NCBI GenBank assembly: GCA_028874335.1
Contig: JAPPJY010000086.1
Coordinates: forward strand, 1 to 39,289
Reading direction: 5' to 3'
DNA: 39,289 nt
From: Gemmatimonadota bacterium
GTDB taxonomy: Bacteria > Latescibacterota > UBA2968 > GCA-2709665
The position numbers and the translations under genes are program-made. Below the pieces are notes generated by a model. The model did no database searches. It had not been told where the DNA came from and saw nothing but the letters and a program-made list of their open reading frames with translations. The stretch's first letter is position 1. Every line of letters begins with the position of its first letter. Shown in pieces: positions 15,866-24,131 of this stretch.

Positions 15866-17452
15866 TTACCTCGCCCTCGGCATGTTCTCTCTCTCGTTCC
15901 GGATCAGGTCCAGATCGGTGCTGAAGAGGTCGCGAATGTCGTCGATCCCCAGTGCCACCATCGCCATGCGGTCGATGCCCAGTCCCCACGCGATGACGGG
16001 AACGTCGACGCCCAGGGGGCGCGTGAGCTCGGGCCGGAAGAGGCCGGCGCCGCCGAATTCGATCCAGCCCAGCGAGGGGTGCCTCGCCTGAAGTTCGACC
16101 GACGGCTCCGTGAACGGGAAATAGTCCGGCACAAAGCGGCATTGTTCCGACTGCGCGATCTCCAGCGCGAAGAGCTTGAGCAGGCCGAGCAGACTCCGGA
16201 AATTGATGCGCTCGCCCAGTACGATCCCCTCCACCTGGAAGAAGTCGGCGGCGTGGGTGGCGTCGACGTCGTCGTACCGGAAACAGCGCGCAACGGCGAA
16301 GTATTTCCCCGGGACGTCCGGCCCCGAAGCAAGCGTGCGTGCCGACAGCGCGGTACCCTGGCTGCGCAGGATGAGACGGCGCGCACGCGCGGGGCTGAAT
16401 TCGTACCGCCAGCCGCGGGAGCCCGTGTCGCCGCCGTTGGCGTGGGCTTCGGCCACTTTCGAGAAGTAGGGTTCTTCGGCCGCTTTCGATCGGACGGGTT
16501 CCTTGACGTAGTAGGCGTCATGGATATTGCGGGCCGCGTGGAACTGCGGCATGAACAGGGCATCCATGTTCCAGAATTCGGTTTCCACCAGCGGGCCCTT
16601 CATTTCTTCGAATCCCAGAGAGAGCAGTTTGCGCCTCACGCCGTCAAGGTAGGCGCGGTAGGGGTGAAGACGTCCGATGACGATACGCGGGGGCTTGATG
16701 CTAATGTCGTAACGGCGGAACGATACGTTCTTCCAGCCCCCGGACCGGATCATTTCGGGTGTCAGGCGCGAGACCTCTTCGCCTGTAAGGTTGGTCTCCA
16801 GAATGCTCGCCAACGTCGGGACGCCCTGCGACGTGAGGCTGTACGTGCGCTCCAGGCGTTCGTCCACGCGGACGGCCGCCCTTCCCTTCCCGCGCTTGCT
16901 GGTCCGTTCCCGGATATATGACTGGATCTCTTCCGTGAAGCCGCCGAGATCCAACCCGGCCCCGTCGCCGGCCTGTTGAAGGCGCCTGAACAGCCCCGGT
17001 ATCAGCCTCTCCACGTAGAACGCGGCCCTTTCGGGATTGGCGATGCGGATGGTTGCGCCCTCCTGACGGATCGTACCCTCCGCCTTCAGCCCGCCGAACG
17101 CGCTGCCCCACTCGCCCCTGTCAAAGCGGGTGTCTTCCTGCAGTTCCCTGAGCGTTGGCGCGGGCGCTTCCCCGGCCCGGACCAGCAGCGCAGTTTCCGG
17201 CGTCGCGCCGGCGCGGGCCTGTTCGACGCCCGACTCGGTCAGGCTGACGGTGGAGACCGTGGCTTCCGAGACGATTTCGATGAGTCCCTTGGAACGCAGC
17301 CATTCCAGCGCGCGCCGGACCTGGCCGGGACCGATGCCCGCGGCCTGTGGAAGGTCGGCGTCCGTCATTTCATGTTCCTCACGCGGCTCGAAGGCGCGCA
17401 GCGTCCTGATTTCGAGCGCGTGAAGGGACGACAGGTCGATCGTCTGATTCAC
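15866..17452 (-). CDS. pheS: Phenylalanyl-tRNA synthetase alpha subunit, archaeal/eukaryotic type
   Basis: The catalytic alpha subunit attaches phenylalanine to tRNA-Phe. The 528-residue protein is far longer than bacterial PheS (about 330-350) and matches the archaeal/cytosolic form. It has an N-terminal winged-helix region (about residues 1-130), a basic linker, then a class II core. WNMDALFMPQFHAARN from W294 is the archaeal-type equivalent of FDxLFxPxxHPAR. The motif 3 region GLGIDRMAMVALGI is near 488. I prefer the GTG start at 17452 because GGGAG lies seven bases upstream. An in-frame ATG at 17494 would add 14 residues but has a poor ribosome site. A T-box leader with its own terminator lies directly upstream. 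Confidence 0.92.
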   Translation of the reverse strand: MNQTIDLSSLHALEIRTLRAFEPREEHEMTDADLPQAAGIGPGQVRRALEWLRSKGLIEIVSEATVSTVSLTESGVEQARAGATPETALLVRAGEAPAPTLRELQEDTRFDRGEWGSAFGGLKAEGTIRQEGATIRIANPERAAFYVERLIPGLFRRLQQAGDGAGLDLGGFTEEIQSYIRERTSKRGKGRAAVRVDERLERTYSLTSQGVPTLASILETNLTGEEVSRLTPEMIRSGGWKNVSFRRYDISIKPPRIVIGRLHPYRAYLDGVRRKLLSLGFEEMKGPLVETEFWNMDALFMPQFHAARNIHDAYYVKEPVRSKAAEEPYFSKVAEAHANGGDTGSRGWRYEFSPARARRLILRSQGTALSARTLASGPDVPGKYFAVARCFRYDDVDATHAADFFQVEGIVLGERINFRSLLGLLKLFALEIAQSEQCRFVPDYFPFTEPSVELQARHPSLGWIEFGGAGLFRPELTRPLGVDVPVIAWGLGIDRMAMVALGIDDIRDLFSTDLDLIRNERENMPRAR

Positions 17453-17523
17453 GGGTTTGCTCCCTGGAATCGAGGCTTGAGATTTTCGAGACATCCGGCG
17501 TCGATGCGTTCGGAACGCAACAC

Positions 17524-17560
17524 AAAAAAAATCCTTTCATCCCCATAGGGACGAAAGGAC
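17524..17560 (-). terminator. T-box intrinsic terminator
   Basis: On the minus strand a GTCCTTTCGTCCC arm pairs with GGGGATGAAAGGA and is followed at once by eight T residues (17524-17531 on the plus strand as A). It competes with the antiterminator formed by the T-box sequence just before it. Confidence 0.9.
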
Positions 17561-17837
17561 GTGACGTCTTCCGCGGTACCACCCTAATTGCGCCTTGCAG
17601 GCGCCGCTCTTCAGGCGGCCGCAACCGCCCCTCTCCATTGTCGGCGGGAGTCACCGGCTTCGCCTAGTAACGATTGCCGCAAACGTCCATCAGGCCAGGG
17701 GCCGAATCCGGCAATCGCATTCAGCGTTGCAGCTCGAGAGGGAACTTCGGCCGTTCATGCCGCGAGGGCGCTTTCAGTCCGGGGCGCCCCCTCCCTTTCC
17801 GGTTGGAGACGGCCTACTTTCCTCCGTCATCGCTTTG
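17524..17837 (-). promoter_or_regulatory. T-box leader of pheST (tRNA-Phe sensing)
   Basis: The T-box core AGGGTGGTACCGCGG is at 17571-17585 on the minus strand, followed by a terminator, and about 310 bases of structured leader precede pheS. Near the 5' end GGAGGAAAGTAGG resembles the Stem I AGTA/S-turn region. A TTC triplet (plus-strand 17742-17744, context GAAGTTCCC) is a candidate Phe specifier codon, but I did not fold Stem I, so its position is tentative. Uncharged tRNA-Phe should stabilise the antiterminator and switch on pheS and pheT. Confidence 0.92.
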
Positions 17838-17843
17838 GGTGAG

Positions 17844-17872
17844 AATGTAGGATGTTGGACGATTCAAGTCAA
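17844..17872 (-). promoter_or_regulatory. Sigma70-type promoter of the pheST T-box transcript
   Basis: On the minus strand TTGACT (17867-17872) and TACATT (17844-17849) are separated by 17 bp. The implied start, near 17837, is just before the Stem I-like region. Confidence 0.7.
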
Positions 17873-18498
17873 GGAGAAAGGCAAAAATCCGGCGGAAATC
17901 GTTCTGCATCCGAACGTGGGTAGACGTACGAGGGAAGAGATCGCCTGCCGTGTGAGTTTTCATCTCATGCCGGAGGCAAACAGGAGGAACTTATCGGGCA
18001 AGGACGTCATCTCCCGGCTCCCGTCTTCCGTCTCCCCGGCTTTACGGAACGCGCCGCAGGCATGATTTAGAAAAGAAAGGCAAATGATGGTTCGTACTTG
18101 ATACAGGTCTCTGTTTTTTGAAACAAAGCGTTATTTTTATTTTATTTACGTCCTTTTTCTTATGCGCCAGTGTGTGCAAAAACTCCGTTTATCACTCTAT
18201 CGGATACCATATATGGGGTTTTTATTTGTTCCAAATCAATATATGGTATGTCATCTCGCTCAGTTTTGACTTTTTACACAGGCTCGCGCGTAAGAAAAAG
18301 GACCAAAAAGAAGCGCGCCCTTCGGCAGGGGGCCGGATTTTCCGTGAATCACTCAGGAGGCGCAAATGGCAATCGGGCGGCCTGCTAACCTGTCAGTTGT
18401 GCCCGTGCGAATGCGATGGACGGATCCACACGGAAAAACCCCCAAACCCCCGGTCGCCGGTTGTGAAATTCATTGATAGAGCGAAACCCGCCTTTTCT

Positions 18499-18523
18499 CC
18501 CTCTCTCCTGGTAGGAGAGAGGG
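18499..18523. repeat. Palindromic repeat (11-bp arms, 3-base spacer)
   Basis: Arms CCCTCTCTCCT and AGGAGAGAGGG flank the spacer GGT, followed by GAGAGAGG words. It resembles intergenic palindromic elements common in MAGs. Confidence 0.6.
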
Positions 18524-18559
18524 TCGGGGAGAGAGGTCTGAGGGGCTGGATGGAAGGGG

Positions 18560-18627
18560 TTTTTGATCTTGGTTTTCGCACTTTGCTTCTCGTTCTTTGC
18601 TGACAGCTGACGGCTGATCGCTGATAC
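18560..18627. repeat. TTTGATCTTGG...GCTGACGGCTGA repeat, copy 1
   Basis: This shares its order of words (TTTTGATxTTGG, TTTGC, TCGTTCTTT/TCGTCTTT, GCTGACGGCTGA) with 37541-37610 on the same strand. It ends 128 bp before the RND gene. Confidence 0.55.
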
Positions 18628-18755
18628 CTCCGTCGGATGGGTCCGCACCCGATTCGAATTGAATATTTGCTTTCCGATACGCCGGATGTGTATCTTTTAC
18701 CGGTACCGCTTTTGATGAACCTGTCTTTCTATTCTGACTCATGCAGGAGCTTCAC

Positions 18756-21700
18756 GTGAAGGATCGACAAGCGCTTCTCCCACGGTTTTCCATAACCAGG
18801 CCGGTGACGGTGGCCATGTGCCTGGTGGCGCTGCTGGTCATCGGTTGCGTATCCTACTCGAAGATACGCCTGCAGGCCTTTCCTTCAGGGTGGGAGTGGA
18901 AGCGGCTGTGGGTGTGGGTGGACAGCCGGGATACGTCGCCGAAGGAGAACGACCAGGAAATCTGCCGGCTGTTCGAGACGTATCTCGGAACGGTGAAAAA
19001 CCTCCGGTCAATGCGCACCTGGGCCGGCAAGGACTGGGCGGACGCGGGTCTGAGGTTTCGTCCGGAGACCGATATGTCCCTGGCTTACAACCAGGTCATG
19101 GACCGGCTGGACCGGCTGAAACTGGAACTTCCTCCCGAGAAACGCGACAGGACGGGGGTGTGGAAGTATAACGAGGAGACCGACCAGGAGATTATATGGA
19201 TGGGCGTGGCCCCGCCAGAGGGACTTGAGGATATCCAGTCCTTCATTGAAGACAGGGTTCAACGGCGTCTGGAGCGGATCGACGGGGTGGCGAAGATTTC
19301 CTTCTGGGGGAGATTCAGGAAGGAGATCATGGTCGTTGTGCTCCAGGAGCGCATGCGTTCGCTGGGCGTCCGGCCCGCCGACGTGGTACAGGCGCTGCAG
19401 GGAGAGAACTTCGCGCTGGCGGGCGGTTATGTACACGAGGGCGGCAAGAAATACTTCATCCGCTCCTTGGCGCGGTACAAGGACATGGACGAAATCCGCC
19501 GGATACCGATCAGGCGGTCGAACGGGATGGGACCTGTCAGCGTGTCCGACGTCGGGGGGGTGTTGTTCGGAATGCCGCCGCGCCTGGGATCCTGGCGAAT
19601 CAACGGTAAGGAAGCGGTCGGGCTGGACGTGTACAAGGAATCGAGCGCCAACGTCGTGGACGTATCCGTCCGGGTGAAGGAGGAACTGGAACGGATCGCC
19701 GAGGAAACCGGAGCGCAATTCAACGTCATGTGGGACCAGGGACGGGCGGTGCGGGATTCGATAGACAATATTCGAACCACAGCGATCTGGGGCGCCCTGT
19801 TCGCCTCGCTGATCCTGCTGTATTTCCTCCGCGCGGTCCGGATGACGGCCCTCATCACCATGTCGATTCCATTGTGCATCATGATGACGATTTCGGTGCT
19901 CTATTTTCTGGACTGGTCGTTGAATCTGCTGACCATGATGGGCCTGATGGTGGGGATGGGAATGGTGGTGGACAACGCCATCGTCATTGTGGAAAACATC
20001 TATCGCATGCGCGCAAAGGGAATGGATGCGCACGAGGCGTCCGTTACCGGGGCCAGCGAGGTGGGAATGGCCATATCGATGGCGACGCTGACCACGGTCG
20101 TGGTCTTTATGCCGTTGATGTTTATGACCGGAAACGTGGGGCTGACCTTTGAACTCACCAGGGTGGGAATTCCGGTGGTGGTATCGCTGCTGGGGTCTCT
20201 CTTCGTGGCGCTGATCTTCATCCCCCTTGCGGCGAAGCTTCTCGGCAGGCACGCCGTCAGGAAGGATCCGCGGTCGGTCCGGTGGATGCGGCGGAAATAC
20301 CACGGAGGCCTGCTGTGGATTCTGAAACACCGGCGGGATGCTTCCCTGATCTTCATCATCCTGTTTGTTTCGGTTTTCTATCCGGCTTCGAACGTCAAGA
20401 AGACCACCGGTCGCGCACGGGTGAACAACGAATTTTTCATTCGATTCAATGCCCCGCCCTTTTTCAAACGTGCTGAGATGGAACGCGTGGCAACCCAGAT
20501 CGAGGCCTTCCTGGACAGCAAACGGGAGACCTACCGGATCGAAACGGTGCGGCTGGGTTACTGGCGACAACGCGGGTTTATCCGGGTGTATTTGCAGGAA
20601 GAACCGAACCGGGACTGGTGGTACCAGTTTTACAAGAGCGTTCGAAAGAAGGTCGGTGTTCCCGTCAAGGGATGGATGACGCGAGCGGAGGTGATTGAGG
20701 ACGTCAAGAAACACATTCCGCAATTCGTCGGCGTGCGGGTGATGGTCCAGACGCGGTGGCGCAGTGAACCGGGGGTCTCGGTCTATCTCTACGGTGAGGA
20801 TATCGATCTGCTGGGGCGGCTGTCGGAGGCCGTGCGGCAACGGATGGAGGCGATTCCGGACGTCGTCAGCGTGGACAGCGATCTGGAGTTTGCGGAAAAA
20901 GAGGTGCAGGTGCGCATCAACAAGGAGCAGGCGCATTCGTACGGGATTTCCGCCCAGGCCGTAGGGCGCAGCATCTCCTATCAGCTTCGCGGCGTCAACC
21001 TGGCGCCGTACTACGAGGAAGACCGGAGATTCTCGGTCAGGCTCTTCATGGACGAAGACGACCGCCAGACACTGGCCCAACTCAAGAGTTTTCCGTTTCG
21101 CTCGCAATCCGGCGCCCAGGTTCCCCTTTCGGCATTTGCCACCTTCAAAATAGCGGAAGGCAGCGGCACGATTCGGAGGGAGGACGGGAAGATGCGGATG
21201 CGGGTGCGGGCGTACACAACCCAGGAGGACCTGAAAGGACTGTGGGCTCAGATCGACCGGGCGATGGAAGGATTCGCCATGCCGAGGGGATACTCCTGGA
21301 ACAAGGGCGAGACCTATTCCAGGTTCCAGGAGACCGACGATACGATGTCGTTCGCAGTCACGATGGCGATCACCTGCGTGTTTCTGCTGATGGGCGTGCT
21401 GTTCGAGTCGTTCGTTCTGCCGTTCGCGGTGTTGCTGTCAATTCCCTTCGCGTTCCTTGGTGTTTATTGGGGTCTGTTCCTGACGAATACCGTGATGGGT
21501 AAAATGGCCCAGATGGGCATCATTCTGTTGATCGGCGTGGTGGTGAACAACGCGATCGTGCTGGTGGACATGATAAACCGGTTGAGGGTGGGCGGCATGA
21601 GCCGAATGGAGGCGATCGAGGAAGCCGGATACAACCGGTTCCGGCCCATCCTGATGACCACATTTACGACCATCTTCGGGTTGTTCCCGATGGCCGCGGG

Positions 21701-21881
21701 CTCGGCGACCATGCTCGGGACGCCCTATGCCCCGCTCGGCATCACGATGATCGGCGGCCTGTTATCGTCAACGATATTGACGCTCTTCGTCGTGCCGCTA
21801 TTCTATACGTATCTGGACGATCTGAGAGTCTTCCTGAGAGGCTTTGCCCGTAACATCCTTCAGGCGCGAAGAATCGGTTAG
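18756..21881 (+). CDS. RND-family efflux/transport permease (AcrB-like)
   Basis: A 1041-residue inner-membrane RND protein. It has the expected layout: N-terminal helix (ITRPVTVAMCLVALLVIG), a porter domain to about residue 330, a cluster of helices (330-530), a second periplasmic half, and a final cluster from about residue 865. Helix 4 has GMVVDNAIVIVEN, so the proton-relay pair Asp-Asp of AcrB reads Asp-Asn. Helix 10 has GVVVNNAIVLVDMINR. Start choice: ATG 18741 lacks a ribosome site, while AGGAG at 18745-18749 is six bases before the in-frame GTG at 18756. No membrane-fusion partner or outer-membrane channel gene is adjacent, so partners lie elsewhere or the protein works alone. Substrate is unknown. 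Confidence 0.9.
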   Translation: MKDRQALLPRFSITRPVTVAMCLVALLVIGCVSYSKIRLQAFPSGWEWKRLWVWVDSRDTSPKENDQEICRLFETYLGTVKNLRSMRTWAGKDWADAGLRFRPETDMSLAYNQVMDRLDRLKLELPPEKRDRTGVWKYNEETDQEIIWMGVAPPEGLEDIQSFIEDRVQRRLERIDGVAKISFWGRFRKEIMVVVLQERMRSLGVRPADVVQALQGENFALAGGYVHEGGKKYFIRSLARYKDMDEIRRIPIRRSNGMGPVSVSDVGGVLFGMPPRLGSWRINGKEAVGLDVYKESSANVVDVSVRVKEELERIAEETGAQFNVMWDQGRAVRDSIDNIRTTAIWGALFASLILLYFLRAVRMTALITMSIPLCIMMTISVLYFLDWSLNLLTMMGLMVGMGMVVDNAIVIVENIYRMRAKGMDAHEASVTGASEVGMAISMATLTTVVVFMPLMFMTGNVGLTFELTRVGIPVVVSLLGSLFVALIFIPLAAKLLGRHAVRKDPRSVRWMRRKYHGGLLWILKHRRDASLIFIILFVSVFYPASNVKKTTGRARVNNEFFIRFNAPPFFKRAEMERVATQIEAFLDSKRETYRIETVRLGYWRQRGFIRVYLQEEPNRDWWYQFYKSVRKKVGVPVKGWMTRAEVIEDVKKHIPQFVGVRVMVQTRWRSEPGVSVYLYGEDIDLLGRLSEAVRQRMEAIPDVVSVDSDLEFAEKEVQVRINKEQAHSYGISAQAVGRSISYQLRGVNLAPYYEEDRRFSVRLFMDEDDRQTLAQLKSFPFRSQSGAQVPLSAFATFKIAEGSGTIRREDGKMRMRVRAYTTQEDLKGLWAQIDRAMEGFAMPRGYSWNKGETYSRFQETDDTMSFAVTMAITCVFLLMGVLFESFVLPFAVLLSIPFAFLGVYWGLFLTNTVMGKMAQMGIILLIGVVVNNAIVLVDMINRLRVGGMSRMEAIEEAGYNRFRPILMTTFTTIFGLFPMAAGSATMLGTPYAPLGITMIGGLLSSTILTLFVVPLFYTYLDDLRVFLRGFARNILQARRIG

Positions 21882-22115
21882 AGGGGAGCCGGGAGACGGT
21901 AGAAGAGATCCTTGCCCGACGTCTAATTCCTCATTGCCTTCGGCACGAGAGGAAGCCTCACAGGGCAGGAAGTCTCTAACCTCTCCCGGCTTACGTCTCA
22001 CCAGGTGGTGAGGTGTGGTGTGATCCTCTACCCTCTCCCGTCTTGCGTCTTCCCGCCTTTTCCTTTGTGGCTTCGTGTCTTTGTGTCTTTGTGCGAGGCC
22101 CGTTTTCGTGATTTT
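21882..22115. other. Repeat-filled gap between convergent genes
   Basis: No gene is seen. The stretch has GGGAGACGGTAG-type words at 21895, their inverse CTCCCGGCTTACGTCTC near 21985 and CTCCCGTCTTGCGTCTTCC near 22034. It then has a CTTTGTGGCTTCGTGTCTTTGTG stretch at 22056-22110. No clear terminator hairpin was identified. Confidence 0.5.
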
Positions 22116-22481
22116 CTAACCCGTTCGGTCCTCGGGCGGAATGTAGCGGTTGCCCAGTTCCACGTAGTCCTCCCTGACAGGGCTGAAGATGTCCAGCACG
22201 ACGGCGGGGCCGTCCACCGCGACCGCGCGATGCGGCACGTTTGGCGGGATGAGATAGGCGGCGTCCTTCTCAACCGTCCGGGTGACGTCGCCGATGGTGA
22301 GTTCGACCCGTCCCTCGATCATGATCCCGCCCTGCTCGTGCGGATGATGGTGCAGCGGCACGACCGCGCCCTCATCCATTTCCAGTAGCGAGATCATGAG
22401 ATTCTTGCCGTAGGGCGCGCGGATGCGCACGCCGGGCGCGAGCTCGTTGACGGGGACGTCGTTCCAGTCGATATGGGGCAT
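22116..22481 (-). CDS. Small single-domain cupin protein
   Basis: A 121-residue single beta-barrel cupin. Motif 1 is H44-x-H46 with Q50 in place of the usual Glu-spaced residue (LHHHPHEQGGIMIEG), and motif 2 ends at His84 (PPNVPH). This is enough for a metal site. The reaction is unknown; such proteins can be dioxygenases, isomerases or sensors. It is the last gene after the form II molybdenum hydroxylase operon, 70 bp after the CoxG-like gene. It may act on the same substrate, but this is inference from position. The ATG at 22481 has only a weak ribosome site. Confidence 0.78.
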   Translation of the reverse strand: MPHIDWNDVPVNELAPGVRIRAPYGKNLMISLLEMDEGAVVPLHHHPHEQGGIMIEGRVELTIGDVTRTVEKDAAYLIPPNVPHRAVAVDGPAVVLDIFSPVREDYVELGNRYIPPEDRTG

Positions 22482-22551
22482 ACGTGGATCCGGTTCGGGT
22501 TGCGGAATTCGGGTGTGTACGGATCGTCCCAGCCGTGCCTGACAGGGATCG

Positions 22552-23061
22552 CTACTGCCCGGCCCCCGGCTTCTTGCCTCGGAAATAGTCCCTCAGGACG
22601 CCGTGCTTTACGGTTTCGCCCGGAGCGGCTCTGGCCTCGGCCTCGATGGCGCCGAAGAGCTGACGTGTCATCATCTTCGAGACACTCAGGTGCAGCCGCT
22701 GGCCCACCGCTGCAACCGGCCCCCCCAGCTGCACGTCGCCGCTGTAAGTCACCTGTGTACCGTCCCCTTCGGCGGCGAGGTCGATACGCCCCTCTCCCCT
22801 GACGAATCCGGTTTTGCCCTTCGCGTCGACGATCATCCGATAGCATTCGGGCGGGTTCAGGTCTTCCAAACGGACGGTGCCGCTGTAACTGCCTCTGATG
22901 GGCCCCACCCCGGCGTTGATATCCAGTTCGTACGTGTTCTCGCCCACAAGCGCCAGCTTCCGGGCGCCGGGTATGCACCTGGCGAGGGCCTCGGGGTCGG
23001 TGAGCATTTCGTAGACGCGTTGTCGTGGCGCGTTGATGGTGTGCGTACCCTTGATCTTCAC
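22552..23061 (-). CDS. coxG: CoxG-like SRPBCC protein
   Basis: A 169-residue member of the CoxG/START-like SRPBCC family. In carboxydotrophs CoxG helps anchor CO dehydrogenase to the membrane and more recently has been linked to menaquinone handling. Here it follows a form II enzyme, so the role is inferred. Typical features are the N-terminal GTHTINAPRQRVYEMLTDPEAL and the segments CIPGARKL, GPIRGSYSGTVRLEDL and TQVTYSGDVQLGGPVAAVG. The long hydrophobic C-terminal tail of some membrane-bound CoxG proteins is absent. AGGAG lies about a dozen bases upstream of the ATG. It is separated from coxM by 104 bp containing a strong hairpin. Confidence 0.85.
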   Translation of the reverse strand: MKIKGTHTINAPRQRVYEMLTDPEALARCIPGARKLALVGENTYELDINAGVGPIRGSYSGTVRLEDLNPPECYRMIVDAKGKTGFVRGEGRIDLAAEGDGTQVTYSGDVQLGGPVAAVGQRLHLSVSKMMTRQLFGAIEAEARAAPGETVKHGVLRDYFRGKKPGAGQ

Positions 23062-23102
23062 ACGCTTCTCCTCAGCCGTTTCCGGGGGTTGGTACGCGAG
23101 TA

Positions 23103-23133
23103 CGTGCGCCCGGCGGCATCAACCGGGCGCACG
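23103..23133 (-). promoter_or_regulatory. Hairpin between coxM and coxG
   Basis: Perfect 11-bp arms (CGTGCGCCCGG at 23103-23113 and CCGGGCGCACG at 23123-23133) enclose a nine-base loop. There is no T tract, so it may stabilise upstream mRNA or lower expression of the downstream genes rather than terminate. Confidence 0.5.
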
Positions 23134-23165
23134 CGTTTAGCGTTCGAATCGATTTGAGGCGGCGG

Positions 23166-24032
23166 TCAGGCTGCGCGCTCGGCAGCCCTCGCAAGCGCCT
23201 GCCGCGTGAAGACCCCGGCCAGATGGGCGCGATAGTCGCCGGAGGCGTGGTGGTCTTCCTGAAAGTCGTCGACGCCGTCAGCCGCCTTCCCGGCTGCCGC
23301 GGCAATCGTCTCGGCGTTCAGCGGGCCTCCCTGCAGCGCGGCTTCAGCGGCCGAGGCCCTGTAGGCCACCGGCGATACGCCCGTGACGCCGATGCCGACC
23401 GACGCGCAGTTGCCGTTGTCCAGCGTGACCTGCGCCGCAACGCCGCAGATGGCGAATCCCGAGGCGGACTGGTGCATCTTGACGTACGCGCCGCCCGAGT
23501 TGTCCGGCGGCGTGGCGATCCGGACCTGCGTGAGGATTTCGTCCTCGCCGATGGCGACGGTGAGCAGATCTTCGAAGAAATCGCCGACGGCGACGCTCCG
23601 CTCGCCCCCGGGGCCGGAGATATCCAGCTGGGCGTTGAGCGCCAGCATGGTCGCGGGCCAGTCCGCGGCAGGATCCGCGTGGACCAGGCTCCCGCCGACC
23701 GTGCCGCGATTGCGCACCTGGGCGTCTCCGATGGCCGATGCCGTTTCCGGTAGCAGGCCGCACCTGGACTTCAGCAGCCGGTGGCTCTCCACCGCGTAGT
23801 GGGTCGCCAGGGCGCCGATCGAGATGGTTTCGTTTCCGGCGACGACCTTCCGCAGACCCGTGATGCCCCCCAGGTCGATGAGGGTTGCCGGCGAGGCGAA
23901 CCGCAGTTTCATCAGCGGGATGAGGCTGTGGCCGCCTGCCAGGATCTTTGCGTCGCCGCCGTGTTCCTGAAGCAGGCTGAGCGCCTTTCTCAGGGTCTTC
24001 GGCGCGTGATAGTCGAATGGGCTGGGAATCAT
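23166..24032 (-). CDS. coxM: Molybdenum hydroxylase FAD-binding subunit (CoxM-like)
   Basis: The medium, flavin-carrying subunit passes electrons from the iron-sulfur subunit to an acceptor. The 288-residue protein has the PCMH-type FAD motifs AGGHSLIPLMKLRFA near residues 32-46 and TVGGSLVHADPAADW near 110-124, plus a CoxM-type C-terminal domain. GGAGAG at 24039-24044 is properly spaced for the ATG at 24032. The ATG at 24038 directly abuts it and would add MT. It lies 99 bp after coxL. Gene order S-L-M matches form II enzymes. Confidence 0.9.
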   Translation of the reverse strand: MIPSPFDYHAPKTLRKALSLLQEHGGDAKILAGGHSLIPLMKLRFASPATLIDLGGITGLRKVVAGNETISIGALATHYAVESHRLLKSRCGLLPETASAIGDAQVRNRGTVGGSLVHADPAADWPATMLALNAQLDISGPGGERSVAVGDFFEDLLTVAIGEDEILTQVRIATPPDNSGGAYVKMHQSASGFAICGVAAQVTLDNGNCASVGIGVTGVSPVAYRASAAEAALQGGPLNAETIAAAAGKAADGVDDFQEDHHASGDYRAHLAGVFTRQALARAAERAA

Positions 24033-24131
24033 TGTCATCTCTCCACGTTTCGAAGATTGGAACTTCCGCTCGAGCGCGTTCACCCGTTCATCAACCGGTT
24101 ACCGCGCCCCCTGACGGTCCGCGCAGGCAGT

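Larger units (their letters stand above)
17873..18755. other. Long gene-free, repeat-rich and partly AT-rich gap
   Basis: No credible gene is visible. 18010-18040 has CTCCCG/CTCCC-type repeat words. 18080-18300 is strikingly AT-rich for this genome and has long T and A runs. An 11-bp inverted repeat ATACCATATAT lies at 18204-18214 and 18239-18249. A 161-codon open frame at 18118-18603 starts with TTG, has no ribosome site and runs through three kinds of repeat, so it is not called. The promoter of the RND gene may lie in 18620-18740, but no clear box pair was found. Confidence 0.6.

Noticed and set aside
18118..18603. 161-codon frame in the gap before the RND gene
   Set aside because: TTG start without ribosome site. 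It passes from AT-rich DNA through palindromic and GCTGACGG repeats.
19008..21107. 699-codon minus-strand frame opposite the RND gene
   Set aside because: His- and Arg-rich antisense text, no domain, real gene on the opposite strand.
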